Below the pieces are notes generated by a model that did not search any database, was not told where the DNA came from, and saw nothing but the letters and a program-made list of their open reading frames with translations. The position numbers and the translations under genes were made by a program. A DNA stretch of 64,000 bases from Mesostigma viride (taxonomy: Eukaryota > Streptophyta > Mesostigmatophyceae > Mesostigmatales > Mesostigmataceae): positions 1 to 64,000 of the forward strand of contig RPFO01001322.1 in assembly GCA_009746045.1 (NCBI GenBank), written 5' to 3'. The stretch's first letter is position 1. Each line of letters starts with the position of its first letter. Of this stretch, positions 53,337 to 61,251 are shown piece after piece.

Positions 53337-54143
53337 CTATTTTTTGCAGGTGGCGCGTTTTCGAGTTCGCGCGTTTTTACGCACTCGTTTTTGGCCAGCC
53401 GGCGCATCGTGAAATTCGTCGTCACTGCTGTCGCTTTCTTGTTTTTCCTTCGCATCCTCGTAACCATCCGTCCCTGTATACTCGATATCATCCAGTCTGC
53501 CGCCGGATAAAGGGTACCAAAACTCGTCGCCGTGCTTCTCTTTCATGGTTTCCGCCGGAATGGTTTTATTCCGCTCTTGTCTGCGCGCTTTCAATTCTTC
53601 GGCTAATTCTGGTACCCCCCACTCCTTCTCTTGGGCTTCCTTATATTCGCGTTGTTCTTGCTGGAAGGCTTTTGTGGACGCTTTGTTTTTGCGAGCGGGA
53701 TCAAAATACATCCTCATTCGCGCTTCTCGCCTATCCTTTTCCATTTGTTCGCGAGTTTCTCGTCTGCTGCTTTTGAAAACTCCGTGGTTCAAAGTTCCTA
53801 GATAAAGTTGGTTTAGTTTTTCAAACACAGGACCGTGATGTTCGTACTTAAAATCTTTATCTGGGTTTCCGTCCCTGTCTCTCGTGTTTGTTTGGATCGT
53901 GTGCACCATCTCGTGAGCCATTATTCGCGCCAAAACCTCCATTTGTGATTCAGGTAGTATACTATCTTGATAGGTCTTGTCTTTCGGGTTTTCAGGTGCA
54001 AATGATTTCAAGAAAGCTTTCTTGTTCAAAGCGATATATTTGCCATCGTTCATGTTGATTGCCCAGTGGTCTCCTTTACCAGATGCTTGTATGATATGCT
54101 TATTCAGACTCTCTGGTTCAAACTGGAAAGCGACATCTTTCAT
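53337..54143 (-). CDS. SprT-like zinc metalloprotease, catalytic half
   Basis: 268 residues. The zinc site HEMVH (HExxH) lies at about residue 76, with a likely third ligand in HHGPVFEKL, as in SprT/Spartan-type proteases that cut DNA-protein crosslinks. The rest is charged and helical (EQMEKDRREARMRM) and the C-terminus is basic (RVRKNARTRKRATCKK), suiting DNA or chromatin binding. It overlaps the upstream gene by four bases at a run of eight G, and the end of that gene (LNKHMFGGGF) looks like the normal start of a SprT domain. The two are therefore probably one gene interrupted in the homopolymer. The protease call is good; the split may be an error. Confidence 0.7.
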   Translation of the reverse strand: MKDVAFQFEPESLNKHIIQASGKGDHWAINMNDGKYIALNKKAFLKSFAPENPKDKTYQDSILPESQMEVLARIMAHEMVHTIQTNTRDRDGNPDKDFKYEHHGPVFEKLNQLYLGTLNHGVFKSSRRETREQMEKDRREARMRMYFDPARKNKASTKAFQQEQREYKEAQEKEWGVPELAEELKARRQERNKTIPAETMKEKHGDEFWYPLSGGRLDDIEYTGTDGYEDAKEKQESDSSDDEFHDAPAGQKRVRKNARTRKRATCKK

Positions 54144-55093
54144 GGGAAACCCCCCCCAAACATGTGTTTGTTTAGCACGTGAGCAGTTATATCAATATCA
54201 TCGTCGTTAATGTCGAGTTTCCCGTTCTTCACGAGGCCGTCACGATTTTTTTTTAACCTCTCTTCCATTTCTCTCACGACATTTTTCATTGGGATTCGAA
54301 GATCGTCAAGGGTTTTCAGAGAATGGTCTACTTTTAGGAACGTGTCCGATGAAGGCGAACGGTTGAAATGGGCTCCTCTGCGACGGGGTTCGTCGTAAAG
54401 ACTTCTCCCTTCCCGTTCCAGCTGCTTCAAATACTCGTCCCTGCCACGTATGAACTCTTCTCGGTTTTGAAACGGATATTCATGCGGAAGAAGCCCAGCT
54501 GTCGCATTTTCGAAATACTCGACGTTCGGATCCGGCTCTTCAAAACGTTTTGTTTTGGGGTTAAACCACGTCTTTATGTCGTTAGGCTCTCTTTCCCGCT
54601 CCATAAACATGCGTGTGTCGATTTTATCTTGTAACATTCGGTTACCGTCGAGGAGGTAGTTCTTCCGATCAAGTTTGTCATACAACGGGCTTATTGTTCT
54701 CAGCTGTTTTATCAATGCCTTTGATTCGGGCGATAACCTAGATGTATTTTTTGGAATTTCGGATAACTTTCTTAAGGGCTCTTTCACCTCTTGCTGCTTT
54801 ATTTTTAGCAACCCCTTCATTCCTGCCTGCATCACGCGCGGGTCGATCATTGGCTGTCCCGCCTGTTTCGCGATTTTGCGAGCGATGTCGGTCGGGATTC
54901 TATCCCACACGCCCTCGGCGAGAGGCGGGCCATCTTCGAGAGCTATCTTTCTCGATGGCGCTGTAGCCTTAGCTCGATGCGTGTTCCTTCTTCTCGCGGA
55001 ACAAGCCAGATGAGTAGCGCAAGATTTGCAGCCGCGAGCAGCGGTTAGGAGACATTGTCTGCCATCTTTCGTTTTCCTAAAACAGCGAGGCAT
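54140..55093 (-). CDS. Cys/His-module protein, N-terminal part of the SprT-like gene
   Basis: 317 residues. The N-terminal module is C4, G11, C14, C25, H28 (CFRKTKDGRQC then CKSCATH), the same type as at 7744, 57258, 57536, 58278, 59316, 60941 and 61252. Next is an F-box-like short stretch (EGVWDRIPTDIARKIAKQAG, residues about 60-80), then a charged helical region. The end, LNKHMFGGGF, reads into a stop after a run of eight G; the protease domain follows in the adjacent frame. A single-base change in the run would make one protein of about 585 residues: module, F-box-like, linker, SprT. Whether the break is real is unknown. Confidence 0.7.
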   Translation of the reverse strand: MPRCFRKTKDGRQCLLTAARGCKSCATHLACSARRRNTHRAKATAPSRKIALEDGPPLAEGVWDRIPTDIARKIAKQAGQPMIDPRVMQAGMKGLLKIKQQEVKEPLRKLSEIPKNTSRLSPESKALIKQLRTISPLYDKLDRKNYLLDGNRMLQDKIDTRMFMEREREPNDIKTWFNPKTKRFEEPDPNVEYFENATAGLLPHEYPFQNREEFIRGRDEYLKQLEREGRSLYDEPRRRGAHFNRSPSSDTFLKVDHSLKTLDDLRIPMKNVVREMEERLKKNRDGLVKNGKLDINDDDIDITAHVLNKHMFGGGFP

Positions 55094-55155
55094 TTACTTG
55101 TAGTTATAAAATGATGAAAAAATGCGTGCATGAAAAATAATGAAATTTTTTTATT

Positions 55156-56001
55156 ATGGACAATCCGTCACAAATGCCTTTTGCCTTATGTTTTCTGGTT
55201 TCCAAAGCGTTTTACACGTCTCAGATCTGGAAAGAATGGCTCGGAGGTGTGCCGCGTGACATGATACGAGTGTTCGTTCACGATTCCGCATTTGCCGGGG
55301 TCGAAGAAAAGCGTCTGTTTGAATGGATCGCAGATGTTGACGCCACGCGCGTGTCTAGAATCAAAACAAAGTGGTCTCACCCTTCCTTGCTTACAGCAGA
55401 GAGCATTCTTTTCGACGCCGCATTCAGTTACGAAGACGTCACGCATGCAGGACTTGTTAGCGAAAACACGGTGCCGTGCGTCTCACCAAACGATATGATG
55501 CAATGGTGCCAGTCTGTAAAAGGCGTTTCTTTTTTCAGTCCATGGGACCCGGACACCAATCACATAAGATCTAGATCCAAAAAGATCTTAAAATCCGTGG
55601 GCTGTTCGACCGTCTTGTTTTCAAACCAGTTCTGTTTTCTGGCAAAGAAACATTACGAGTCGATACGCCCGGCTCTCGAAAAATGTATCCTCGCATACGG
55701 CGACAAGTTTGCCAACGACTCTTTTGGTCCTGACGAGTTCGTGATCTCGACACTCGTCGACAACATCGTAGGACCCCAAGCGTGGAAAGAATGCGCTTTT
55801 GTTCTTATGGAGGAAGACAGCGATGAACTCCATGCAAAATGGTTTGACGAGCGATGGGCAGCGCAAAACCTTTTTACGATCTGCAAAGACGCTCAAAAAT
55901 CTATTCGAAACGGAAACATCCCAATGTGTTGCGCCGTGAGGAAGTTGAGAGACACGACTACGCTGCGTCAGACTCTGAGACGGGCAGGCGTTCTTCCATA
56001 G
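55156..56001 (+). CDS. GT14-like glycosyltransferase
   Basis: 281 residues, intact. The start CFLVSKAFYTSQIWKEW and IRVFVHDSAF resemble the opening of core-2/I-branching or plant DUF266 transferases (GT14), where a strand and a helix precede a 'VHxD' strand. FCFLAKKHYESI and GPDEFVISTLVDN near residues 160-205 match the acceptor-site helix and the conserved DE of the family. These enzymes add N-acetylglucosamine or related sugars. Giant viruses often encode glycosyltransferases to decorate capsids. There is no transmembrane anchor. Divergent from the SprT-like gene with a short AT-rich spacer. Confidence 0.6.
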   Translation: MDNPSQMPFALCFLVSKAFYTSQIWKEWLGGVPRDMIRVFVHDSAFAGVEEKRLFEWIADVDATRVSRIKTKWSHPSLLTAESILFDAAFSYEDVTHAGLVSENTVPCVSPNDMMQWCQSVKGVSFFSPWDPDTNHIRSRSKKILKSVGCSTVLFSNQFCFLAKKHYESIRPALEKCILAYGDKFANDSFGPDEFVISTLVDNIVGPQAWKECAFVLMEEDSDELHAKWFDERWAAQNLFTICKDAQKSIRNGNIPMCCAVRKLRDTTTLRQTLRRAGVLP

Positions 56002-56212
56002 CGTCGAACGACTCTTTCTGGGACGAACTTCGGCGCCATTCATCGTACCGCCTTTCGAAATCCTCCAAATCTCGGGGCTCGAGTTTCGAGTCGCAGGGGA
56101 CGGAAGCGAAAAGCTGCTTCCATGATTTGTCGAAAACGACTTGGTAATTGGCGTCCTCGCGAGTCATTTCGGAAGGAGGCGAGGTTGTTTCTCTCAAGCG
56201 GTATATGTACAA
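55958..56212 (-). CDS. Possible small charged protein
   Basis: 84 residues (MYIYRLRETTSPPSEMTRED) on the minus strand, overlapping the last 44 bases of the GT14-like gene. It is acidic and hydrophilic with a helical middle (EDFERRYDEWRR). The space between 56001 and the promoter at 56300 has no other gene. Existence is not certain. Confidence 0.3.
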   Translation of the reverse strand: MYIYRLRETTSPPSEMTREDANYQVVFDKSWKQLFASVPCDSKLEPRDLEDFERRYDEWRRSSSQKESFDAMEERLPVSESDAA

Positions 56213-56306
56213 ACGCGGATGATGTCAAGGAGGAAAATATCTGCCTCGTGACATCATCCGGTTTGTAACGACAACTCGGTTTGTAACCGATTTCGAGAAA
56301 CAAAAC

Positions 56307-56353
56307 GTATAAAAAAGGGGTCGCAAGCGTCACAAAGGCACCGGTTTTCGACA
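56307..56353 (+). promoter_or_regulatory. TATA box of the WPYGC-family gene
   Basis: AACGTATAAAAAAGGGG about 40 bases before ATG 56354. Confidence 0.5.
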
Positions 56354-56997
56354 ATGGAAGCCACGTACGAGAACCTTCCACCCGAAGTCTTGACTCAAAT
56401 CGTGAAAGAGTCTTGGCCTTACGGGTGCGCCATCAACAAAGCCACCCAACGCGAATACGACGTCGTTGCAGTCGCGAAAAAAGAAGAATTAGCAAAAAGT
56501 TTCGAGTGAACGACCTTTTTCTTACCATCGGAACGGAGCTCTCGGTCCGAGAAAACGAAGAAGCCGATCTGAACTGGCTTAATCCGAAGCTCGCCGAAAG
56601 GACCGACGAGCAACTGCGAGGCGTGATGAAAGCATTGTCTTTGGAGCGCATCGAGGAATGCGAGGACGCCGTGTACACTCCGCATCACGTCAAAGTGATA
56701 AAACTCTTCGCGCTCTGTCGCGACTTGAAAGAAGGCGTCGAAAACATCATGGACCTGCACATCTCCAATCGGACCTACGACAGGATCGAGTTTCGTTTGT
56801 TCGATGTTGCGAGCAAGACCAGTCCTTTCACGGTCCGAGCGAGCAGTTTCATGACCAAGTTTTACAACCAACTACAGGCCCAGGAGGAGCGGGCCGGGAG
56901 ATCGACGACGAGCGAGCACTGGAATTGGAACGGGTGGTGGTCTCGATGCCTTGAAAAACATTGCGAAAACTACCGAAACGTCGGGGTGTTGTCGTAG
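56354..56997 (+). pseudogene. F-box-like 'WPYGC' family protein, one frameshift at an A run
   Basis: ATG 56354 starts MEATYENLPPEVLTQIVKE, F-box-like, then SWPYGCAINKA. It stops at 56509, while the frame beginning in 56413-56997 continues from FRVNDLFLTIGTELS to the stop at 56997. The change lies near AGCAAAAAGTTTC (56495-56507), a five-A run. The start is a paralogue of the protein at 12003-12611 (shared LP-x-E, IV, WPYGC and KA). The C-terminal part is helical with a WNWNGWWSRC patch. Either a decayed gene or a sequencing slip. Confidence 0.65.
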
Positions 56998-57257
56998 ATA
57001 GAGCGTTCGGTTTCGTGAGGCCACATAACGATTGCGCGGGAAGGTTCTACGGTGGTTATCAAAGGAGGAAGAGGCGCATCGCGCAGAGGATGCGTGTACA
57101 GTTTCATCGAGTGGCGGATCTTTCTGCCGCGTTTCTGTCTTAATAACCAATCTTTAAATTTTTGATCACACCGCTTTCGAGCGGAATTGCACACAACTGG
57201 TCTCATTGACATCCAATAGTTGTAAATAAATAAATTGTTGTTTGAGGGTATATAGGA

Positions 57258-57500
57258 ATGACAACAGCATGCGGCCACAAGCTGAAGTCTGGCGGCCATT
57301 GTCGCATAAAGGTGAAAGGCGCCAAGAAATGCCGGTTTCATGCAAAAAAACATGTCGTGCGCGGACCAAATGTTTCTGGACCAAATGAAATCGAAACTTG
57401 GGAAGAGTATATAATACGGACCACAGAAGCGGATCGAAACCAGGCCGAGAAGAGAAAAAATTCGACACAAGGCGGTAACGCTAGTAAGAAACAGAAATGA
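57258..57500 (+). CDS. Short Cys/His-module protein
   Basis: 80 residues. Module at C5, C15, C25, H28 (CGHKLKSGGHC then CRFHAKKH), then a short hydrophilic tail (TWEEYIIRTTEADRN) and a Lys-rich end. GTATA lies 6 bases before the ATG (GGGTATATAGGAATG). Its last 20 codons lie in a segment that is repeated at 58184-58277, so the 3' end and the next gene's start were duplicated as a unit. Confidence 0.65.
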   Translation: MTTACGHKLKSGGHCRIKVKGAKKCRFHAKKHVVRGPNVSGPNEIETWEEYIIRTTEADRNQAEKRKNSTQGGNASKKQK

Positions 57501-57535
57501 TAGTATTTTTTTTTCTGGCTTTTCCGTATACTTGG

Positions 57536-58177
57536 ATGACCAAGGAGTGCGGACACAAGTTAAAGAAAGGTGGCCGTTGTCAGATCAAAGTCGCAGACCC
57601 CAAGAAGAAGCGATGCAGGTTCCACGGAAAGGGAGGCAAGACCAAACACCGAGTCAGAGCACCTGACGCTGAACGCGAGGAAAAAACGGGTGAAAACGAT
57701 CCTTTTACATACTCGTTCAACCCTGTGCTCCAGACCAGCCATGCCCCCGAAAACTTCCCTGGTTCCGCAAACAAGCGCACATTCTATAGGCATAACCAGT
57801 ATGATAATGAACTGCATGATCCAGAAGACGACGCCGAGCGTTCTAAAATCGAAGATCCTCAGCGGACACGCGCAAAAAGGCTTGCGGGAGAAAAAGGAGT
57901 CCGATTTACAGGAACTGCACTGGATCTATCCCGTGAAAATTTATTTAGACAAGCAAACGGATTTTCTGGGAAATCTCGCTCGTTCCATCCTGCCGTCTCC
58001 AATCAATCAACGGGGTTTTATAGCGCAGATAGTAACCACGATGTTACAGATGGTGAAGTAACTTCAAAAAGTAAATTTGACCCCCCGGAATATTCAATGC
58101 AGGACGAAGAGTGGAGCAGACACAATTGGTTAACACGGTTAAACCAACCGTTCGGGGAACCGTTACATCAGATATAG
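57536..58177 (+). CDS. Cys/His-module protein with disordered tail (cassette copy 1)
   Basis: 213 residues from ATG 57536; an in-frame ATG at 57497 would only add part of the spacer. Module C5, C15, C27, H30 (CGHKLKKGGRC then CRFHGKGGK). The N-terminal 42 residues are practically identical to those of the next two genes. The rest is polar and unrelated to the others, with RTFYRHNQYDNELHD and LTRLNQPFGEP. GTATACTTGG precedes the ATG directly. Function is unknown. Confidence 0.7.
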   Translation: MTKECGHKLKKGGRCQIKVADPKKKRCRFHGKGGKTKHRVRAPDAEREEKTGENDPFTYSFNPVLQTSHAPENFPGSANKRTFYRHNQYDNELHDPEDDAERSKIEDPQRTRAKRLAGEKGVRFTGTALDLSRENLFRQANGFSGKSRSFHPAVSNQSTGFYSADSNHDVTDGEVTSKSKFDPPEYSMQDEEWSRHNWLTRLNQPFGEPLHQI

Positions 58178-58277
58178 CGATAACCGGCCGAGAAGAGAAA
58201 AAAATCGACACAAGGCGGTAACGCTAGTAAGAAACAGAAATGATAATATATTTTTTCTGGCTTTTCCGTATACTGGG

Positions 58278-59278
58278 ATGACCAAAGAGTGCGGACACAA
58301 GTTGAAGAAAGGAGGCCGTTGTCAGATCAAAGTCGCAGACCCCAAGAAGAAGCGATGCAGGTTCCACGGAAAGGGAGGCAAGACCAAACACCGAGTCAGG
58401 GCCGGCGAGGCAGGGCCGTCGATACTTGGAAAACATGAACGCGAGGAAGAATCGGACGAAAACAACAGTGGAGACGTTACTTTGGACACACTGACTGCAG
58501 GTGCGTTTCAACCAATTACAGAAAACCTGAGTCCAGGAGATCTCCGACGTCTTGCGCAGACGAGTCCAGCGTTGAATAAAATGATCCACGAGGTGGTTTC
58601 GAATCCACCGCCTAATTTGAACAACCTGCCTGAAAGTGTGTTTAAACTAATTGCAGACGGAGTGGAAGTAAAGGATCTCGAAAATCTGATGCTCGTGACT
58701 CCAAGTTTGAATAAAATGACCCGTAGTGTGATTACTGAGCCAGAGAGATCAGACACGTTCGTAAAAGGGAATATGACCCCTCAGGAAGTGAGTGACATGT
58801 TGATAGCTCAATCTCGGGCTACAGGAAGACCTTATGCAATGGTGTATTTGCGCGATCCGTCTCTCCACAAACGCCCCGGGTTGCATATCGGCATCGGTAG
58901 ATATTTTGAAGGTCCAAGGTTTAACGAACCCCCCCCCCTGACCCCTCTGCTAGGTACCACGAAGACACTGAAAAAGTGTTAGGCGATTACAGGCAGAAAA
59001 TGCTAAAAAATCAGGACCTCTTTTTACTCGAGCATCGGTTTCAAAATCCACCATCCATTTTTATGGACATGACCCGTGAAGAACAGTATAAGATAGCGAA
59101 ACAGAGAGCGGACTCAATGAATTGGAAAAGAAAATTTCAGGGACTTCCACCAATGCCAGAAAAGGAGTATAATGATAGAATAGAATCGGATTTGGAATAC
59201 TGGGAGGACGAGCGGGAAAGGTTTACAAGACTAGCAAAAGATCCCAATAAGCGGCCTAAATGGTGGAACAGAGACTAG
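58278..59278 (+). pseudogene. Cys/His-module F-box-like protein (cassette copy 2), frame broken at a C run
   Basis: The first part (58278-58982) has the module (C5, C15, C27, H30) and then two short F-box/LRR-like repeats, LSPGDLRRLAQTSPALNKM and LPESVFKLIADGVEVKDL, around residues 74-155. At a run of about ten C (58929-58939) the sense passes to the frame that ends at 59278 (DYRQKMLKNQDLFLLEHRF to WWNRD). The two frames read as one protein of about 330 residues. GTATACTGGG precedes the ATG. The F-box call is an inference. Confidence 0.65.
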
Positions 59279-59315
59279 TGAAAATGTTTTTTTTCTGGCT
59301 TTTCCGTATACTTGG

Positions 59316-60377
59316 ATGACAAAGGAGTGCGGACACAAGTTGAAGAAAGGAGGCCGTTGTCAGATCAAAGTCGCAGACCCCAAGAAGAAGCGATGCAGGT
59401 TCCACGGAAAGGGAGGCAAGACCAAACACCGAGTCAGAGGAGGGGCGTCGATACCTGGGACCTCGTTTGTAACGGCCGACCAGTCTTCAAGAGATAGTAT
59501 GGTATCGGCCAACTCGAATTGGAAAAACAGCGGCGTACAAGATGAGGTTCAATCACGTCCTGAGATTATTATTACACAACGTAATCCCCCCCCTGAAGGG
59601 ACAGGCACGAATGGAAACCGTGCTGATTGGCCTCGTCTGAGGGAATCCCTACACCCCTCTGTGGAAGAGGATGAGTTGATGATTCCACACAATCGGCGGG
59701 TTCATGAGGAGCCGCTCGATTACGGTGACGCAGGTTCTAAATTTGACGCGATGGACTTATATTTTCCCGGGGGAATCTATAGAGAGTTGCCAGATGTAAG
59801 GGGGAAGAACGTGAATAACGAATTTGACGATTCAAACCCCCCTGCGAAAAATCAAACTAGAAACTCCGCGCAGTCATCCTATCGTCCTGACCCACGACTG
59901 CCCGGAATAAACCTTGATACAAACAAAAAGCAAAAAACTGGTCGGCCAAAGGTATTTTCTGACCGTTTACACGGGGTTGCACTCCCTGACGAAAACGCGG
60001 AAAGGTCTCCTCTTGAAAACTTACCAGAGGAGGTTTTACACCATATAGTTAATAATTTAGATGTGCAATCGTTGCGCAACTTTGGTGCATCCAACAAAAA
60101 CCTATATCATCAGGTATTGAAACTGATGGAAGATAGCATCAAAGCTAACCCTGAATATTTTAGCGGCACCGGCAGTGCTGAAATGGAAAAGAAAGCGGTA
60201 ATGACAGTGAACGCCGAGAATGCGGAAAGAAAAAAAAAAGGACTTGAACCGTTTAACGAAACGCAGTACCTTGAAAGGATAGCGCTGTATATGGATGCCT
60301 GGTGGGAAAAAAGAGCGGAACTAATACAAAAAGTGCGTATTGCAAAGAGACTCCAAGAAATCCGGCCTTCTCGGTAA
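59316..60377 (+). CDS. Cys/His-module F-box protein (cassette copy 3)
   Basis: 353 residues, intact. The N-terminal module (C5, C15, C27, H30) matches the two preceding genes, then a long polar linker rich in Asn, Pro and Asp, then a convincing F-box at about residues 230-268 (LENLPEEVLHHIVNNLDVQS), and a helical charged end (LYMDAWWEKRAEL). F-box proteins hand targets to SCF ubiquitin ligases; the module may supply the target or location. GTATACTTGG directly before the ATG. Confidence 0.75.
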   Translation: MTKECGHKLKKGGRCQIKVADPKKKRCRFHGKGGKTKHRVRGGASIPGTSFVTADQSSRDSMVSANSNWKNSGVQDEVQSRPEIIITQRNPPPEGTGTNGNRADWPRLRESLHPSVEEDELMIPHNRRVHEEPLDYGDAGSKFDAMDLYFPGGIYRELPDVRGKNVNNEFDDSNPPAKNQTRNSAQSSYRPDPRLPGINLDTNKKQKTGRPKVFSDRLHGVALPDENAERSPLENLPEEVLHHIVNNLDVQSLRNFGASNKNLYHQVLKLMEDSIKANPEYFSGTGSAEMEKKAVMTVNAENAERKKKGLEPFNETQYLERIALYMDAWWEKRAELIQKVRIAKRLQEIRPSR

Positions 60378-60626
60378 AACCGTTTCCTGGTACCGCAATA
60401 ATGATCTTACCGAACTTCATATGATGGGTTGTTTTCTCGCCAAATTGGAAACAGAGTGGGAGGATCGCGATCCTAATGCGTCTTCGATACGGATCCGCTG
60501 TCGCGATGTCGCCGAGGCGTCAATAATGGCAAAGGATCGTAAAAACGCACGTGACGTCGGCCACGATCGTTCCAACGCGTGTGAGAGACTAGAACAGGAA
60601 GCATCTTACTAGATGGTAAGGTAATT

Positions 60627-60941
60627 TCACCTCCTCCGGCTCTTGCGATGCCTTCGCTGGTTGATGGTGTGCTTCAGATACGCCATCTGCGCTGGATGGG
60701 TTTGCGAGCTTTGATACATATAGGGCATTGGCTCCTGGCTCAAGTCCATCCATTCCAGCTGGCCGTTGGTGGCGGGGACGTCGGGGGGCTGGACCATGTC
60801 GCCGCTGTTCGCCATTCCACATGAGGCGGCTCGGTGGCGAGAAGCCGGCTTGCGCCTCGAGTGCGAGGCGCACCTCTTGTAGCCAGCCCTGGCGCTGTTG
60901 CTGCAATGGCTGCCGTCCTTGCATTTTGCGGTGCACTTCAT
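60627..60941 (-). CDS. Short Cys/His-module protein
   Basis: 104 residues. Module C3 (and C7), G10, C13, C24, H27 (CTAKCKDGSHC then KRCASHSRRK). The tail is polar with a basic end (RRHRKSRRR). On the minus strand the ATG is preceded by GTATACACCC, the same start motif as the genes to the left, although composition differs slightly. Confidence 0.65.
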   Translation of the reverse strand: MKCTAKCKDGSHCSNSARAGYKRCASHSRRKPASRHRAASCGMANSGDMVQPPDVPATNGQLEWMDLSQEPMPYMYQSSQTHPAQMAYLKHTINQRRHRKSRRR

Positions 60942-61106
60942 GGGTGTATACTACTTGTTCTCTAGAAAAACTTCGGACTCACTTGTTTTTCTTCGTGGCT
61001 CGCTTTTTTGGTTTCTTTTTTCGCGTTTGTCCCCCTCCGTGGTTGTTCAGGCCGTGACTATAATACAACAAGGGAGGCATGGCGTATAAGATACAGCGGC
61101 GATTTT

Positions 61107-61179
61107 TGTTCGGGGCGAGACTCGAACTCGCGACCTGCGGCTCATAAGACCGCCGCTCTACCGACTGAGCTACTCGAAC
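61107..61179 (-). tRNA. tRNA-Ile (anticodon UAU)
   Basis: 73 bases fold as a tRNA: acceptor GTTCGAG paired with CCCGAAC (one A-C mismatch), D arm GCTCAGTCGGTAGAGC, anticodon stem GCGGT/GCCGC with loop CTTATGA (anticodon TAT), five-base variable region AGGTC, T arm GCGAG-TTCGAGT-CTCGC. The CCA is not encoded and there is no intron. The decoded codon is AUA. Confidence 0.9.
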
Positions 61180-61251
61180 GTACCTTTTAGCACCACTTTT
61201 TTCCTTCCGTTTTGAACGCGCTTTTTTTGGCGCGTATGTATAAAAAGGAGC

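Noticed and set aside
60340-60612. 90-residue frame after the third cassette gene
   Set aside because: Overlaps the end of the intact F-box gene by 38 bases and has no start motif; might be a decayed tail, but is not supported.
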